Shown piece by piece: positions 31,941 to 40,081 of a DNA stretch of 64,000 nucleotides. The notes under the pieces were generated by a model, which was not told where the DNA came from, ran no database searches, and saw only the letters and a program-made list of their open reading frames with translations. The DNA is taken from contig NZ_NISY01000005.1 of assembly GCF_007595705.1 (NCBI RefSeq), forward strand, positions 1 through 64,000, in the 5' to 3' direction. Numbering within the stretch: the first letter of the stretch is position 1; every line of letters begins with the position of its first letter. The stretch comes from Streptomyces sp. SAJ15. GTDB lineage: Bacteria > Actinomycetota > Actinomycetes > Streptomycetales > Streptomycetaceae. The translations under genes and the position numbers were made by a program.

Positions 31941-32948
31941 ATGAACGACAGCGAGTTCCGGCCGGTCTACCATCCGGCGGGCCACGACCACGGGTTACGC
32001 ATCGCGATAGAGGACCTGCGGACCGGGCGCTGGATGTCGATGCGGGAGCTCCTGGCGCAGACCGTGGACCCGGGGCTGTGGACCCAGCGCACCCAGGTCC
32101 TGGCGACCGCGGCCGCCGGGACCAATGTGGTGGCCGCCTGGCGCGCGGAGGAGCCGGAGAGCGTGGCGGTGCTGGTCATGCACGCCCGTGTCACGGTGGA
32201 GCGTGCGGTGCGCGCCCGACGCGAGGGGCACCGCAGAACGCGGGAGTTATGGCAGGAGGCGTGGGAGGCGTGTCAGGTGGCCGCCCACAACGCGCCCGAC
32301 GACCCGGTGCCGTGGGTGTGTCTGCTCGCGCTGGCCCAGTTGGACGGCCGGCAGCGGCTGCCGGAGCACCGGCTGGCGCCGCCGGAGGCGATGCTCTTCC
32401 CCGGCCCGTGGGGGCTGTTGCGCGAGGCGCACCGTCGCGACCCGTTCAACCGCGAGGCGTACCACCGGATGCTGCAGTTCGTCTACGCCCGGCGGACCGG
32501 CGGGCCACTCGCCGAGGCGGTCAATTTCGGCCAATGGGTGACCTCGTGCGCGCCCCCGGGTTCCGCGCTGCACGCTCTGCCGCTCTACGTCCACGTCGAG
32601 CGCTACCGCGAGGAGCACCGCCCGCGGCGGGCGCTGGACCTGCACTGGACCACGGACGAGGCGGTTCGGGACGCCCGGCTGGCGCTGCGCAACTGGTTCG
32701 ACGCCGCCGATCCGGCGTCCCGTTCGCTGCTGGATCTCAGCCATCTGGCGCACGCGCTGTGGGGCGCGCTCCGATTCGCCGACGCGGCTCGGGTGTTCGC
32801 GGCGCTCGGCCCGTACTACACCCCGCCCCCGTGGAACTGCCGCGCCACCGGCCGTGACCATCCGGACGGGGCGGAGGAGGTCTTCCTCCGGGCCCGCGCC
32901 CGCGCGTTCGCGGCGTCACCCGAGGCGGACTCCGGCCCGCGCGGCTGA
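31941..32948 (+). CDS. Conserved hypothetical protein, helical, TPR-like
   Basis: 335 residues; ATG at 31941 after TTGAGGAACC. No signal peptide or membrane span. Sequence is rich in Trp, Arg and Ala helices: LWQEAWEACQVAAHNAPDDP, VPWVCLLALAQLDG, REAHRRDPFNREAYHRMLQF, and later RSLLDLSHLAHALWGALRFA. The spacing suggests TPR-like or alpha-solenoid packing. I do not recognise a characterised family. Divergent from the polyol kinase gene with 122 bp between starts. Confidence 0.7.
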   Translation: MNDSEFRPVYHPAGHDHGLRIAIEDLRTGRWMSMRELLAQTVDPGLWTQRTQVLATAAAGTNVVAAWRAEEPESVAVLVMHARVTVERAVRARREGHRRTRELWQEAWEACQVAAHNAPDDPVPWVCLLALAQLDGRQRLPEHRLAPPEAMLFPGPWGLLREAHRRDPFNREAYHRMLQFVYARRTGGPLAEAVNFGQWVTSCAPPGSALHALPLYVHVERYREEHRPRRALDLHWTTDEAVRDARLALRNWFDAADPASRSLLDLSHLAHALWGALRFADAARVFAALGPYYTPPPWNCRATGRDHPDGAEEVFLRARARAFAASPEADSGPRG

Positions 32949-33111
32949 CCGCGGCCGGGCTCCGCGCCGCGCTCTCGTCATGTCGACTTCTCGGTTTCTC
33001 GATGTCTCGCCTTCTCGTTCCGTGTCGCCCGCATCACCCCGAACCCCCGCCCCGCAGCCCCGAATCCCCGCACTCCCACACCCGCACCCCCGCACCCCCG
33101 GAGGAATGTTC

Positions 33112-34632
33112 ATGCCTCGTACACCTTGGTCACGCCCGGATCCCGTCGAGCGACAGGACGACGAGGAGCAGCGGTTGCGGGAGCTGGGATACCAGCCGGT
33201 CCTGGCCCGACGCATGGGCGACTTCGGCAACTTCGCCATCAGCTTCTCGGTGATCTCCATCCTCTCCGGCTGCATGACCCTGTACGGGTTCGGCCTGAAC
33301 ACCGGCGGGCCCGCGGTGATGTTGTGGGGCTGGGCCGGGGTCGGCCTGTTCGTGCTGTGCGTCGGCCTGTCGCTGGCCGAGGTCACCAGCGCCTATCCGA
33401 CGTCCGGGGCGCTGTACTACATGGCCGACCGGCTCGGCGGCCGCAAGTGGGGTTGGTACACCGGCTGGCTCAACCTGCTCGGGCTGCTCGGCGCGATCGC
33501 CGGAATCGACTACGGCGCCGCGCTGTTCATCGGCGCGCTGCTGGATCTCCAGTGGGGCTTCGACGCCACACCGGAGAAGACCTTCGTCATCTTCGTGTGC
33601 CTCCTGCTGCTGCACGCGGCGCTGAACCTGTTCGGCGTGCGGCTGGTGAGCCTGCTGAACTCGATCAGCGTCTGGTGGCACCTGGCGGGAGTGGGGGTCA
33701 TCGTCACCGCGCTGACGGTGGTGCCCGGCCACCACCAGTCGCCGGAGTTCGTCCTCACCGAGTTCGTCAACGACACCGGCTGGTCGAATCCGCTCTATGT
33801 GGCGGCGATCGGGCTGCTGCTCGCGCAGTACACCTTCTCCGGGTACGACGCCTCCGCGCATCTGTCGGAGGAGACCTCGCGCGCCTCGGTGACCGCCGCC
33901 CGCGGGATCGTGCGCGCTATCTGGGTGTCGTGGATCGCCGGCTTCGTGCTGCTGGCCGGGCTGACCTTCGCGATCCAGGACTACGCCCGGACCCAGGGCG
34001 CCGAGGTGCCGCCGGCGCAGATCTTCATCGACGCCCTGGGCGTCGGGAGCGCCAAGGCGCTGCTGCTGGTGGTGATCGGGGCGCAGCTGTTCTGCGGCAA
34101 CGCCGAGGTCGCCGCCGCCAGTCGGATGGTGTTCGCCTTCAGTCGGGACGGGGCGCTGCCCGGCTCGGGGCTGTGGCGCACGGTGAGCACCCGCACCCAG
34201 ACGCCGGTGGCGGCCGTGTGGCTGTCGGTGGCGGTCGCCTGTCTGCTGGCGGTGCCGTCGCTCTACTCCAAGACGGCCTATGGCGCGGTGACGGCGATCA
34301 ACGTCATCGGCATCACCCCCGCCTATGCGATCCCGATCTTCCTGCGGCTCCGGGCCGGGGACGCCTTCCAGCCGGGGCCCTGGCACCTGGGACGCTGGAG
34401 CCGGCCGATCGGCTGGGTGGCGGTGGTGTGGGTGGCGCTGGTGACCGTGCTGTTCTGTCTGCCGCAGAGCCGCCCGGTGACGGTCGACTCCATGAACTAC
34501 GCCTCGATCGCGCTGGCCGTGGTGCTGGCGCTGGCGACCGTGTGGTGGTTCGTCGCCCGCCGCTCGTACGGCACCCCGTCCCCGTATGGCACGGCGCGCG
34601 AGCAGGCGGAGATCGCGGAGGGCATCGTGTGA
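33112..34632 (+). CDS. APC-superfamily amino-acid/GABA permease
   Basis: 506 residues; ATG at 33112 with GGAGG 7 nt upstream. About 12 membrane spans. The N-terminal block ELGYQPVLARRMGDFGNFAI then SFSVISILSGCMTLYGFGLN is typical of the ACT/GABA-permease (UGA4-like) group. GYDASAHLSEETSRASVTAA is the conserved cytoplasmic loop of this group. It probably imports GABA, choline-like or other amino compounds by proton symport; the substrate is uncertain. The preceding gap (33003-33105) is C-rich with degenerate short repeats, and the following gap has a 9-nt tandem repeat. Confidence 0.88.
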   Translation: MPRTPWSRPDPVERQDDEEQRLRELGYQPVLARRMGDFGNFAISFSVISILSGCMTLYGFGLNTGGPAVMLWGWAGVGLFVLCVGLSLAEVTSAYPTSGALYYMADRLGGRKWGWYTGWLNLLGLLGAIAGIDYGAALFIGALLDLQWGFDATPEKTFVIFVCLLLLHAALNLFGVRLVSLLNSISVWWHLAGVGVIVTALTVVPGHHQSPEFVLTEFVNDTGWSNPLYVAAIGLLLAQYTFSGYDASAHLSEETSRASVTAARGIVRAIWVSWIAGFVLLAGLTFAIQDYARTQGAEVPPAQIFIDALGVGSAKALLLVVIGAQLFCGNAEVAAASRMVFAFSRDGALPGSGLWRTVSTRTQTPVAAVWLSVAVACLLAVPSLYSKTAYGAVTAINVIGITPAYAIPIFLRLRAGDAFQPGPWHLGRWSRPIGWVAVVWVALVTVLFCLPQSRPVTVDSMNYASIALAVVLALATVWWFVARRSYGTPSPYGTAREQAEIAEGIV

Positions 34633-34671
34633 TCGGGGCCGGGAGCCTCACGGAAGCGCCTGGAGGTCCGC

Positions 34672-34725
34672 TGAGGTCCTTGGAGCCTTTGGAGCCTTTT
34701 GAGCCCTTGGAGTTTTTGGAGGAGG
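34672..34725. repeat. 9-nt tandem repeat, about 6 copies (TGGAGCCTT)
   Basis: Units TGAGGTCCT, TGGAGCCTT, TGGAGCCTT, TTGAGCCCT, TGGAGTTTT, TGGAGGAGG run head to tail. The array is noncoding, between the permease stop and the TOBE regulator, and AT-richer than the surroundings. Confidence 0.84.
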
Positions 34726-34805
34726 CTCCCCGACGACTGGCATGTGCTCCATGAAGCCGCGCAAGCGATTGCATATGCGAGATCGACACGCCTATCGTGG
34801 CGCAC

Positions 34806-35201
34806 ATGCAGCAGTACACCATCGGCCAGGCGGCGCGGTTGCTCGGGGTCAGCCCGGACACCGCCCGCCGCTGGGCGGACGCCGGCCGGGTCGCCACCCA
34901 TCGCGATGAGTCCGGACGTCGGGTCATCGACGGCCGCGACCTGGCCGCGTTCTCCGTCGAGCTGGCTCAGACCGGACACGCCGACGAGGAGACCTCGTAC
35001 ACCTCGGCCCGCAACGCCTTCCCGGGCATCGTCACCGCGATCAAGCTCGGCGACGTCGCCGCCCAGGTGGAGATCCAGGCGGGGCCGCACCGGCTGGTCT
35101 CGCTGCTGACGCGGGAGGCGGTCGAGGAGCTCGGGCTGGAGGTCGGAATGCAGGCCACCGCCCGGGTCAAGTCCACCAACGTGCACATCGATCGCGTCTG
35201 A
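34806..35201 (+). CDS. HTH plus TOBE (molybdate-binding) protein
   Basis: 131 residues. The N-terminal MerR/excisionase-type helix-turn-helix is YTIGQAARLLGVSPDTARRW, then ADAGRVATHRDESGRRVIDG. The C-terminal TOBE/Mop domain (about 70-131) is ARNAFPGIVTAIKLGDVAAQ, VEIQAGPHRLVSLLTREAVE and ARVKSTNVHIDR, which binds molybdate or tungstate oxyanions. It ends 10 bp before modA and is probably the local molybdate sensor or repressor of the operon. A GTG three codons upstream (34797) is an alternative start. The palindromic GCATATGC about 30 bp before the start could be part of its operator. Confidence 0.86.
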   Translation: MQQYTIGQAARLLGVSPDTARRWADAGRVATHRDESGRRVIDGRDLAAFSVELAQTGHADEETSYTSARNAFPGIVTAIKLGDVAAQVEIQAGPHRLVSLLTREAVEELGLEVGMQATARVKSTNVHIDRV

Positions 35202-35211
35202 GGAGCCCCGC

Positions 35212-36018
35212 ATGCCCCGTCCCCTCTCCCTCCCCCGGCGCCGCGCCGCTGCCGCCGTCCTGACCGCCGCGCTGCTGGTGCCGCTGGTCGGCTGCGGCGG
35301 CGATGACGACAAGAAGGGCGACGCCGGCGGGTCGAAGAGCGGCTCGGCCTCCGGCGCCAAGCTCACCGTGCTCGCCGCCGCCTCCCTCACCGACGTCTTC
35401 ACCGAGGCCGGCAAGGTCTACGAGAGCGAGCACCCGGGCACCAAGGTGACCTTCTCCTTCGCCGGCTCCCAGGAGCTGGCCGCGCAGGTGCGCCAGGGCG
35501 TCCCCGCGGACGCCCTGGTCACCGCCGACACCAAGACCATGGACGGGCTGTCCGCCGAGACCGGATCGCCGACCGTGATCGCCAAGAACCGGCTGGTCAT
35601 CGCCACCGGCGAGGGCAACCCGCACCGGATCCGCGCGCTCAGGGACCTCGCCGACGAGGATCTGAAGGTGGTCCTCGCCGCCCCCGAGGTGCCGGTGGGG
35701 CGCTACAGCGAGAAGGTGCTGGACGACCAGGAGATCACCGTCAGGCCGGTCTCGCAGGAGCCCAGCGTCCGCGCCGTGCTGTCCAAGGTGGAGCTCGGCG
35801 AGGCCGACGCCGGAATCGTCTACGCCACCGACGCCGACTCCGCGCCCGACAAGGTCGACGCGGTGGAGATCCCCGACGGCCAGAACGCCGTCGCCTCCTA
35901 CCCGGCGGCCACCCTCAAGGACTCCCGGCACGCGGACGCCGCCGCGCGGTTCGTGACCTGGCTCTCCAGCCCCGCCGCGCAGAAGATCCTGCGCGGCGCC
36001 GGGTTCCAGCAGCCGTAG
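35212..36018 (+). CDS. modA: Molybdate-binding lipoprotein ModA
   Basis: 268 residues. Signal peptide with lipobox LVGC (Cys about 27), then an Asp/Lys/Gly/Ser-rich tether. ModA landmarks: LTVLAAASLTDVFTEAGKVY, FSFAGSQELAAQVRQGVPAD, NRLVIATGEGNP, and KVELGEADAGIVYATDADSA, which together form the oxyanion pocket (Ser, Ala, Val, Tyr). It delivers molybdate (or tungstate) to the ModBC protein encoded 34 bp downstream. Confidence 0.93.
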   Translation: MPRPLSLPRRRAAAAVLTAALLVPLVGCGGDDDKKGDAGGSKSGSASGAKLTVLAAASLTDVFTEAGKVYESEHPGTKVTFSFAGSQELAAQVRQGVPADALVTADTKTMDGLSAETGSPTVIAKNRLVIATGEGNPHRIRALRDLADEDLKVVLAAPEVPVGRYSEKVLDDQEITVRPVSQEPSVRAVLSKVELGEADAGIVYATDADSAPDKVDAVEIPDGQNAVASYPAATLKDSRHADAAARFVTWLSSPAAQKILRGAGFQQP

Positions 36019-36052
36019 CCGTTCGCCCGCCGGCCCCCCGCAGGAACCGACC

Positions 36053-38104
36053 ATGCCCCGCTCCGGAACCCGTACCCCACTGACCCTGGCGCTCCCGGCG
36101 TTGCTGGCCGTCGCGTTCCTGCTGCTGCCCCTGCTCGGCATCCTCAGCCGCACCTCCTGGTCCGATCTGGGCGAGCACCTGGGTAGCCCCGGGGTCACCG
36201 AGGCGCTGCGGCTGTCGCTGCTGGTCTCCTTCTGTTCGCTGGGCCTGTCGCTGCTGCTCGGGGTGCCGCTGGCCTGGCTGCTGGCGCGGGCGGACTTCCC
36301 CGGCAAGGCGTTGGTGCGCTCGCTGGTGCTGCTGCCGATGGTGCTGCCGCCCACGGTCGGCGGTGTGGCGCTGCTGCTCGGCTTCGGCCGGCGCGGGCTG
36401 CTCGGCCCGTGGCTGGAGGAGACCTTCGGCATCACACTGCCCTTCCACACCTCGGGCGCCGTGGTCGCCGCGACCTTCGTCTCCATGCCGTTCCTGGTGA
36501 TCAGTCTGGAGGGGGCGCTGGCGGGGCTGCGCCCGCGGTACGAGGAGACGGCGGCGTCGCTGGGCGCCTCGCCGGTGCGGGTCTTCCGCACCGTCACGTT
36601 GCCGATGGTGGCTCCCGGCCTGGCCGCCGGCGCCGCCCTCACCTGGGCGCGGGCGCTCGGCGAGTTCGGCGCCACCATCACCTTCGCCGGCAACCTCCCG
36701 GGCGCCACCCAGACCCTGCCGCTCCAGGTCTATCTGCTGTTGCAGGGCGACCCGGAGGCCGCCACCTCCGTCTCGCTGCTGCTGTTGGCCATCGCCATGG
36801 CCGTGCTCATCGCGCTGCGCGGCCGCTGGACCGGCACCCCGCCGACGCGCGGGGGCGCGCCGGGCGGACGACCGAGCGTCGAGGAGCCGGCGCCGACCGA
36901 CGCGGAGCCCTGGAACCCGGCCGGGGAGCCGTCAGCCGCCGGTGGGAGCCCGGCCCCAGGACCGGCCCCGGCCGGCGGCGTGGCACGGTCCGCGGCGGCC
37001 GGACGGGCGGTGCCCGCGACCGGGATGGCGGGGCCCGCGCCCGCGGCCGGCTCCCCCGCCGCGCCCGAGGCGTGGTCGCTGCGCGCCGAGGTGTCCGGCT
37101 TCACCCGGCTCGACCTCGACGCCGAGCCCGGCACCACCATCGCCGTCGTCGGCCCCAACGGCGCCGGCAAGACCACCCTGCTGCGGGCGCTGCTCGGGCT
37201 GACCCCGCGCGCCCACGCCCGACTCACCCTCGGGGAACGGGACGTGACGGCGCTGCCGCCGCACCGCCGTCACGTCGCCTGGGTGCCGCAGGACGGGGCG
37301 CTCTTCCCGCACCTCACCGCCCTGGGCAATACCGCCTACGGCCTGCGCGCCGGCGGCGTGCCGCGCGCCGAGGCCCGGCGCGAGGCACAGCGCTGGCTGG
37401 ACCGGCTCGGCGTCGGCCAGCTCGCGCACCGCAGGCCCGGGCAGCTCTCCGGCGGCCAGGCGCAGCGGGTGGCGCTGGCCCGGGCGCTGGCCGCCCGGCC
37501 CCGGCTGTTGCTGCTGGACGAGCCGCTGGCGGCGCTGGACCAGACGACCCGGGCGCGGGTCCGGCACACCCTGCGCCGCCATCTGGCCGGCTTCGGCGGG
37601 GTGTGTCTGATCGTCACCCACGACCCGGTCGAGGCGGTGTCGCTGGCCGACCGGGTGCTGGTGCTCGACCAGGGGCGGGCGGTGCAGGACGCCCCGCCCG
37701 TCGAGGTGTCCCGCCATCCCCGCTCCCCCTGGGTGGCCCGGATGCTGGGCCGTAACGCCTGGTCCGGCACCGCCACCCCCGAGGGTCTGGAGCTGCCCGG
37801 CGGGGCGCGGATCGTGGCGGCCGAACCGCTGGCCCCCGGCACCGAGGCGTTGGCGATCATCGCCCCGGAGGCGGTCTCGTTGCACCGCGACCGCCCTTCC
37901 GGCAGCCCGCGCAACGTCTGGCCGGGCATGGTCCGCGAGCTCACCTCCGTCGGCAGCCGGCTGCGGGTGCTGGTCGGCTCCGAACGGGCCCCGGACCTGA
38001 TCGCGGAGGTCACCCCGGCCGCGGCGGCGGAGCTGGGGCTGGTGGACGGCGGCGCCGTATGGACGAGCGTGAAGGCCACCGAGGTGACCCTGGTGGCCAC
38101 CTGA
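36053..38104 (+). CDS. modBC: ModB-ModC fusion: molybdate permease plus ATPase
   Basis: 683 residues. Residues 1-265 form the ModB permease with about six spans and the EAA loop YEETAASLGASPVRVFRTVT. A low-complexity Pro/Ala/Gly linker of about 75 residues follows. Residues about 340-560 form the ATPase: VVGPNGAGKTTLLRALLGL (Walker A), LSGGQAQRVALARALAARPR (signature) and LLLLDEPLAALD (Walker B). The C-terminus (about 575-683) is a TOBE regulatory domain (RNVWPGMVRELTSVGSRLRV). It completes the molybdate importer with ModA. ModB and ModC are separate in most bacteria; a single-chain form is seen in some actinomycetes. Confidence 0.92.
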   Translation: MPRSGTRTPLTLALPALLAVAFLLLPLLGILSRTSWSDLGEHLGSPGVTEALRLSLLVSFCSLGLSLLLGVPLAWLLARADFPGKALVRSLVLLPMVLPPTVGGVALLLGFGRRGLLGPWLEETFGITLPFHTSGAVVAATFVSMPFLVISLEGALAGLRPRYEETAASLGASPVRVFRTVTLPMVAPGLAAGAALTWARALGEFGATITFAGNLPGATQTLPLQVYLLLQGDPEAATSVSLLLLAIAMAVLIALRGRWTGTPPTRGGAPGGRPSVEEPAPTDAEPWNPAGEPSAAGGSPAPGPAPAGGVARSAAAGRAVPATGMAGPAPAAGSPAAPEAWSLRAEVSGFTRLDLDAEPGTTIAVVGPNGAGKTTLLRALLGLTPRAHARLTLGERDVTALPPHRRHVAWVPQDGALFPHLTALGNTAYGLRAGGVPRAEARREAQRWLDRLGVGQLAHRRPGQLSGGQAQRVALARALAARPRLLLLDEPLAALDQTTRARVRHTLRRHLAGFGGVCLIVTHDPVEAVSLADRVLVLDQGRAVQDAPPVEVSRHPRSPWVARMLGRNAWSGTATPEGLELPGGARIVAAEPLAPGTEALAIIAPEAVSLHRDRPSGSPRNVWPGMVRELTSVGSRLRVLVGSERAPDLIAEVTPAAAAELGLVDGGAVWTSVKATEVTLVAT

Positions 38105-38189
38105 CCGGTCACGCCACGGCCCGCGGAGCGCCCCGACGCCCGGACGCCCGGACGCCGGCCGCCGGACGGGCGTCGCCCCGCGCCGCCCG

Positions 38190-38300
38190 GACGAGGGCTG
38201 CCACCCGGGCCGGAGCTGCCGCCCATACGGGAGCTGCCACCCATACGGGAGCTGCCACGCGGTCGTGGGCCGCCGGCCATACGAGAGCCGCCACCCGGCC
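38190..38300. repeat. Degenerate 18-nt tandem repeats downstream of modBC
   Basis: CATACGGGAGCTGCCACC (38224-38241), CATACGGGAGCTGCCACG (38242-38259) and CATACGAGAGCCGCCACC (38278-38295), with partial units before. It lies in the 283-bp gap between convergent modBC and the YbdK gene; no gene is evident in the gap. It may contribute hairpins to termination. Confidence 0.78.
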
Positions 38301-38387
38301 GTGGGGTGCCGTCCTGCCGCGCGCCTCCGCCCGGTCTGCCGCACCATGTCCTCCGCCGCCCTCCGCCGTCCCGCCGTCCCCGCCCGG

Positions 38388-39476
38388 CTACAGCTCCGTG
38401 TCCTCGGCCAGTTGGCGCACCACGTCGCCCAGGTCGTGGCGGCGTGCGAAGGCCAGGCGCTGGCGGTGGGCACCGGAGCCGTGCCGGCGCAGCGCGGTCA
38501 TGGCCCGGTCGACGCAGGGCAGGTCGCCGGCGGCCTCCAGGTCCGGGGCGAGCTCCTCGATCAGCGAGGCGGCGAGGGAGGCCGCCGGGCGCAGCGTCCC
38601 GGTCATGGGGTCGACTCCGCGGCCCTCGAAGCCGTCGCGGGCGGCTCGCCAGCGGGCCATGCGCAGTTGCTCGTCGGGGATCCGCGGCAGGGGCCGCTCC
38701 TCGCGGACCGCGCGCAGCGCCCTGGCCACCAGGGCCCGGCTGAGGGCGGCCTGGAGCAGGGTGCCGTCGAGGCTCGGGGAGATGTCGGCGGCCCGTAGCT
38801 CCAGCGTCGGCCAGTGCGAGGAGGGGCGCAGGTCCCAGTAGGCCATCTTCTTGTCGAGCGCCGCCCCGGTCCGGATCATCCGGTGCACGGTCTGCCGGTA
38901 CTGGGCCGCGGAGGCGAAGACCGGCGGCATCCCGGAGGCGGGCCAGATGGTCCAGGAGATCGCCCGCCAGCTCGCGTGACGGGTGTCGTGGCCGTTCCAG
39001 AACGGCGAGTTCGCGCTGACCGCGAGCAGGGTGGGCAGCCAGGGCCGGATGTGGTTGCCGACCTTGATCGCGGTGTCCGGGTCGAGAGTCCCGATGTGCA
39101 CATGGCATCCGCAGTGGACGATGGTGTGCATCAGGGCGCCGTACTGGTCGGCCTGACGGTGTCGGCGCGGGTCGTCCGTCAGCAGCGGCGGGCCCGGCAT
39201 CGGCAGCACCGGCCCCGCGCCGGCCACCAGTCGACAGCCGAGCTCGTCGGCGGCCTTGGCGAGCCTGCGGCGTAACGCGAGCAGCTGGTCGCGTAGCTCG
39301 GCCAGGGTGTGGGTCACCGGGGTGGCCAACTCCATCTGGTGCCGGGTGCCTTCCAGCTGGAACGCCCCACTGCCGTCGGCCAGCCGGGCCAGCACCCGAT
39401 CGGCGATTCCGGCGATCTGCCCGGTCCGGGCGTCGACGAGGAGGAACTCCTCCTCCACGCCAGTGGTCAACAGCAT
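38388..39476 (-). CDS. YbdK-family carboxylate-amine ligase (GCS2)
   Basis: 362 residues; ATG at 39476 with GGGAG about 8 nt upstream. It begins MLLTTGVEEEFLLVDARTGQ, the conserved GVEEEF metal-binding start of the glutamate-cysteine ligase type 2 family. HCGCHVHIGTLDPDTAIKVG, ANSPFWNGHDTRHASWRAIS and SSHWPTLELRAADISPSLDG are further family blocks. E. coli YbdK has weak gamma-glutamylcysteine ligase activity; the true substrate in actinomycetes is not settled. The gene stands alone between repeats on the left and the YidB gene on the right. Confidence 0.88.
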   Translation of the reverse strand: MLLTTGVEEEFLLVDARTGQIAGIADRVLARLADGSGAFQLEGTRHQMELATPVTHTLAELRDQLLALRRRLAKAADELGCRLVAGAGPVLPMPGPPLLTDDPRRHRQADQYGALMHTIVHCGCHVHIGTLDPDTAIKVGNHIRPWLPTLLAVSANSPFWNGHDTRHASWRAISWTIWPASGMPPVFASAAQYRQTVHRMIRTGAALDKKMAYWDLRPSSHWPTLELRAADISPSLDGTLLQAALSRALVARALRAVREERPLPRIPDEQLRMARWRAARDGFEGRGVDPMTGTLRPAASLAASLIEELAPDLEAAGDLPCVDRAMTALRRHGSGAHRQRLAFARRHDLGDVVRQLAEDTEL

Positions 39477-39657
39477 CGGCGACGCTCCCCAGGGCGTTCG
39501 GCGGATTCGGCATGTCCTGGCGGAACTGGGATCTGAGCGAGTGTTCGACTCCAGAATCCACGCACCACCTGGGGTGGGCAAGACGGCAAACACCTGGCAG
39601 CCGATGCCGCTATGGGTAGATTTATCGAGACTTGACACTCTGACGGAAGGCGCGACC

Positions 39658-40056
39658 ATGGCGGGAACGGATCTGGGATCACTCCTCGGCGGCCTGCTCG
39701 GCGGTGGGCAGGCCGCCGCACGGGGCAATCTCCTCTCCGCGCTGCTCGACGCCCTGGGCGGCGGCAGCGGCGGGAACGCGCTGCCCGGCCTGCTCCAGCA
39801 GCTCCAGGAGGGCGGACTCGGCAAGGCCGTCGAGTCCTGGGTCGGCACCGGCGCGAACGAGCCGGTCAGCGGGCCGGACGTGGCCCAGGCGCTGCCGTAC
39901 CAGGTGCTGGAGCGGGTGGCTCAGCAGACCGGCACCTCGCCGGAGCACGCCGCCGACGACCTGGCCCAAGCCCTCCCCCAGGCCATCGACAAGCTCACCC
40001 CGGGCGGTTCGGTCCCCGAGGGCTCACTGGAGGACCTGCTCCGGGAACGGGGGTGA
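39658..40056 (+). CDS. YidB-family (DUF937) protein
   Basis: 132 residues; ATG at 39658 with GGAAGG about 8 nt upstream. Gly/Leu-rich start MAGTDLGSLLGGLLGGGQAA, then NALPGLLQQLQEGGLGKAVE, SWVGTGANEPVSGPDVAQAL and an amphipathic C-terminal part (IDKLTPGGSVPEGSLEDLL), the typical YidB layout. Function unknown. Convergent with the glycosidase gene, stops 25 bp apart. Confidence 0.87.
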   Translation: MAGTDLGSLLGGLLGGGQAAARGNLLSALLDALGGGSGGNALPGLLQQLQEGGLGKAVESWVGTGANEPVSGPDVAQALPYQVLERVAQQTGTSPEHAADDLAQALPQAIDKLTPGGSVPEGSLEDLLRERG

Positions 40057-40081
40057 GCGACGGGCCGCCTTCGGCGGGCGG

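Noticed and set aside
34741..34805. Riboswitch (molybdenum cofactor type) before the HTH-TOBE gene
   Set aside because: The gap has a GCATATGC palindrome but no multi-helix conserved structure that I can recognise; an operator is the simpler reading.
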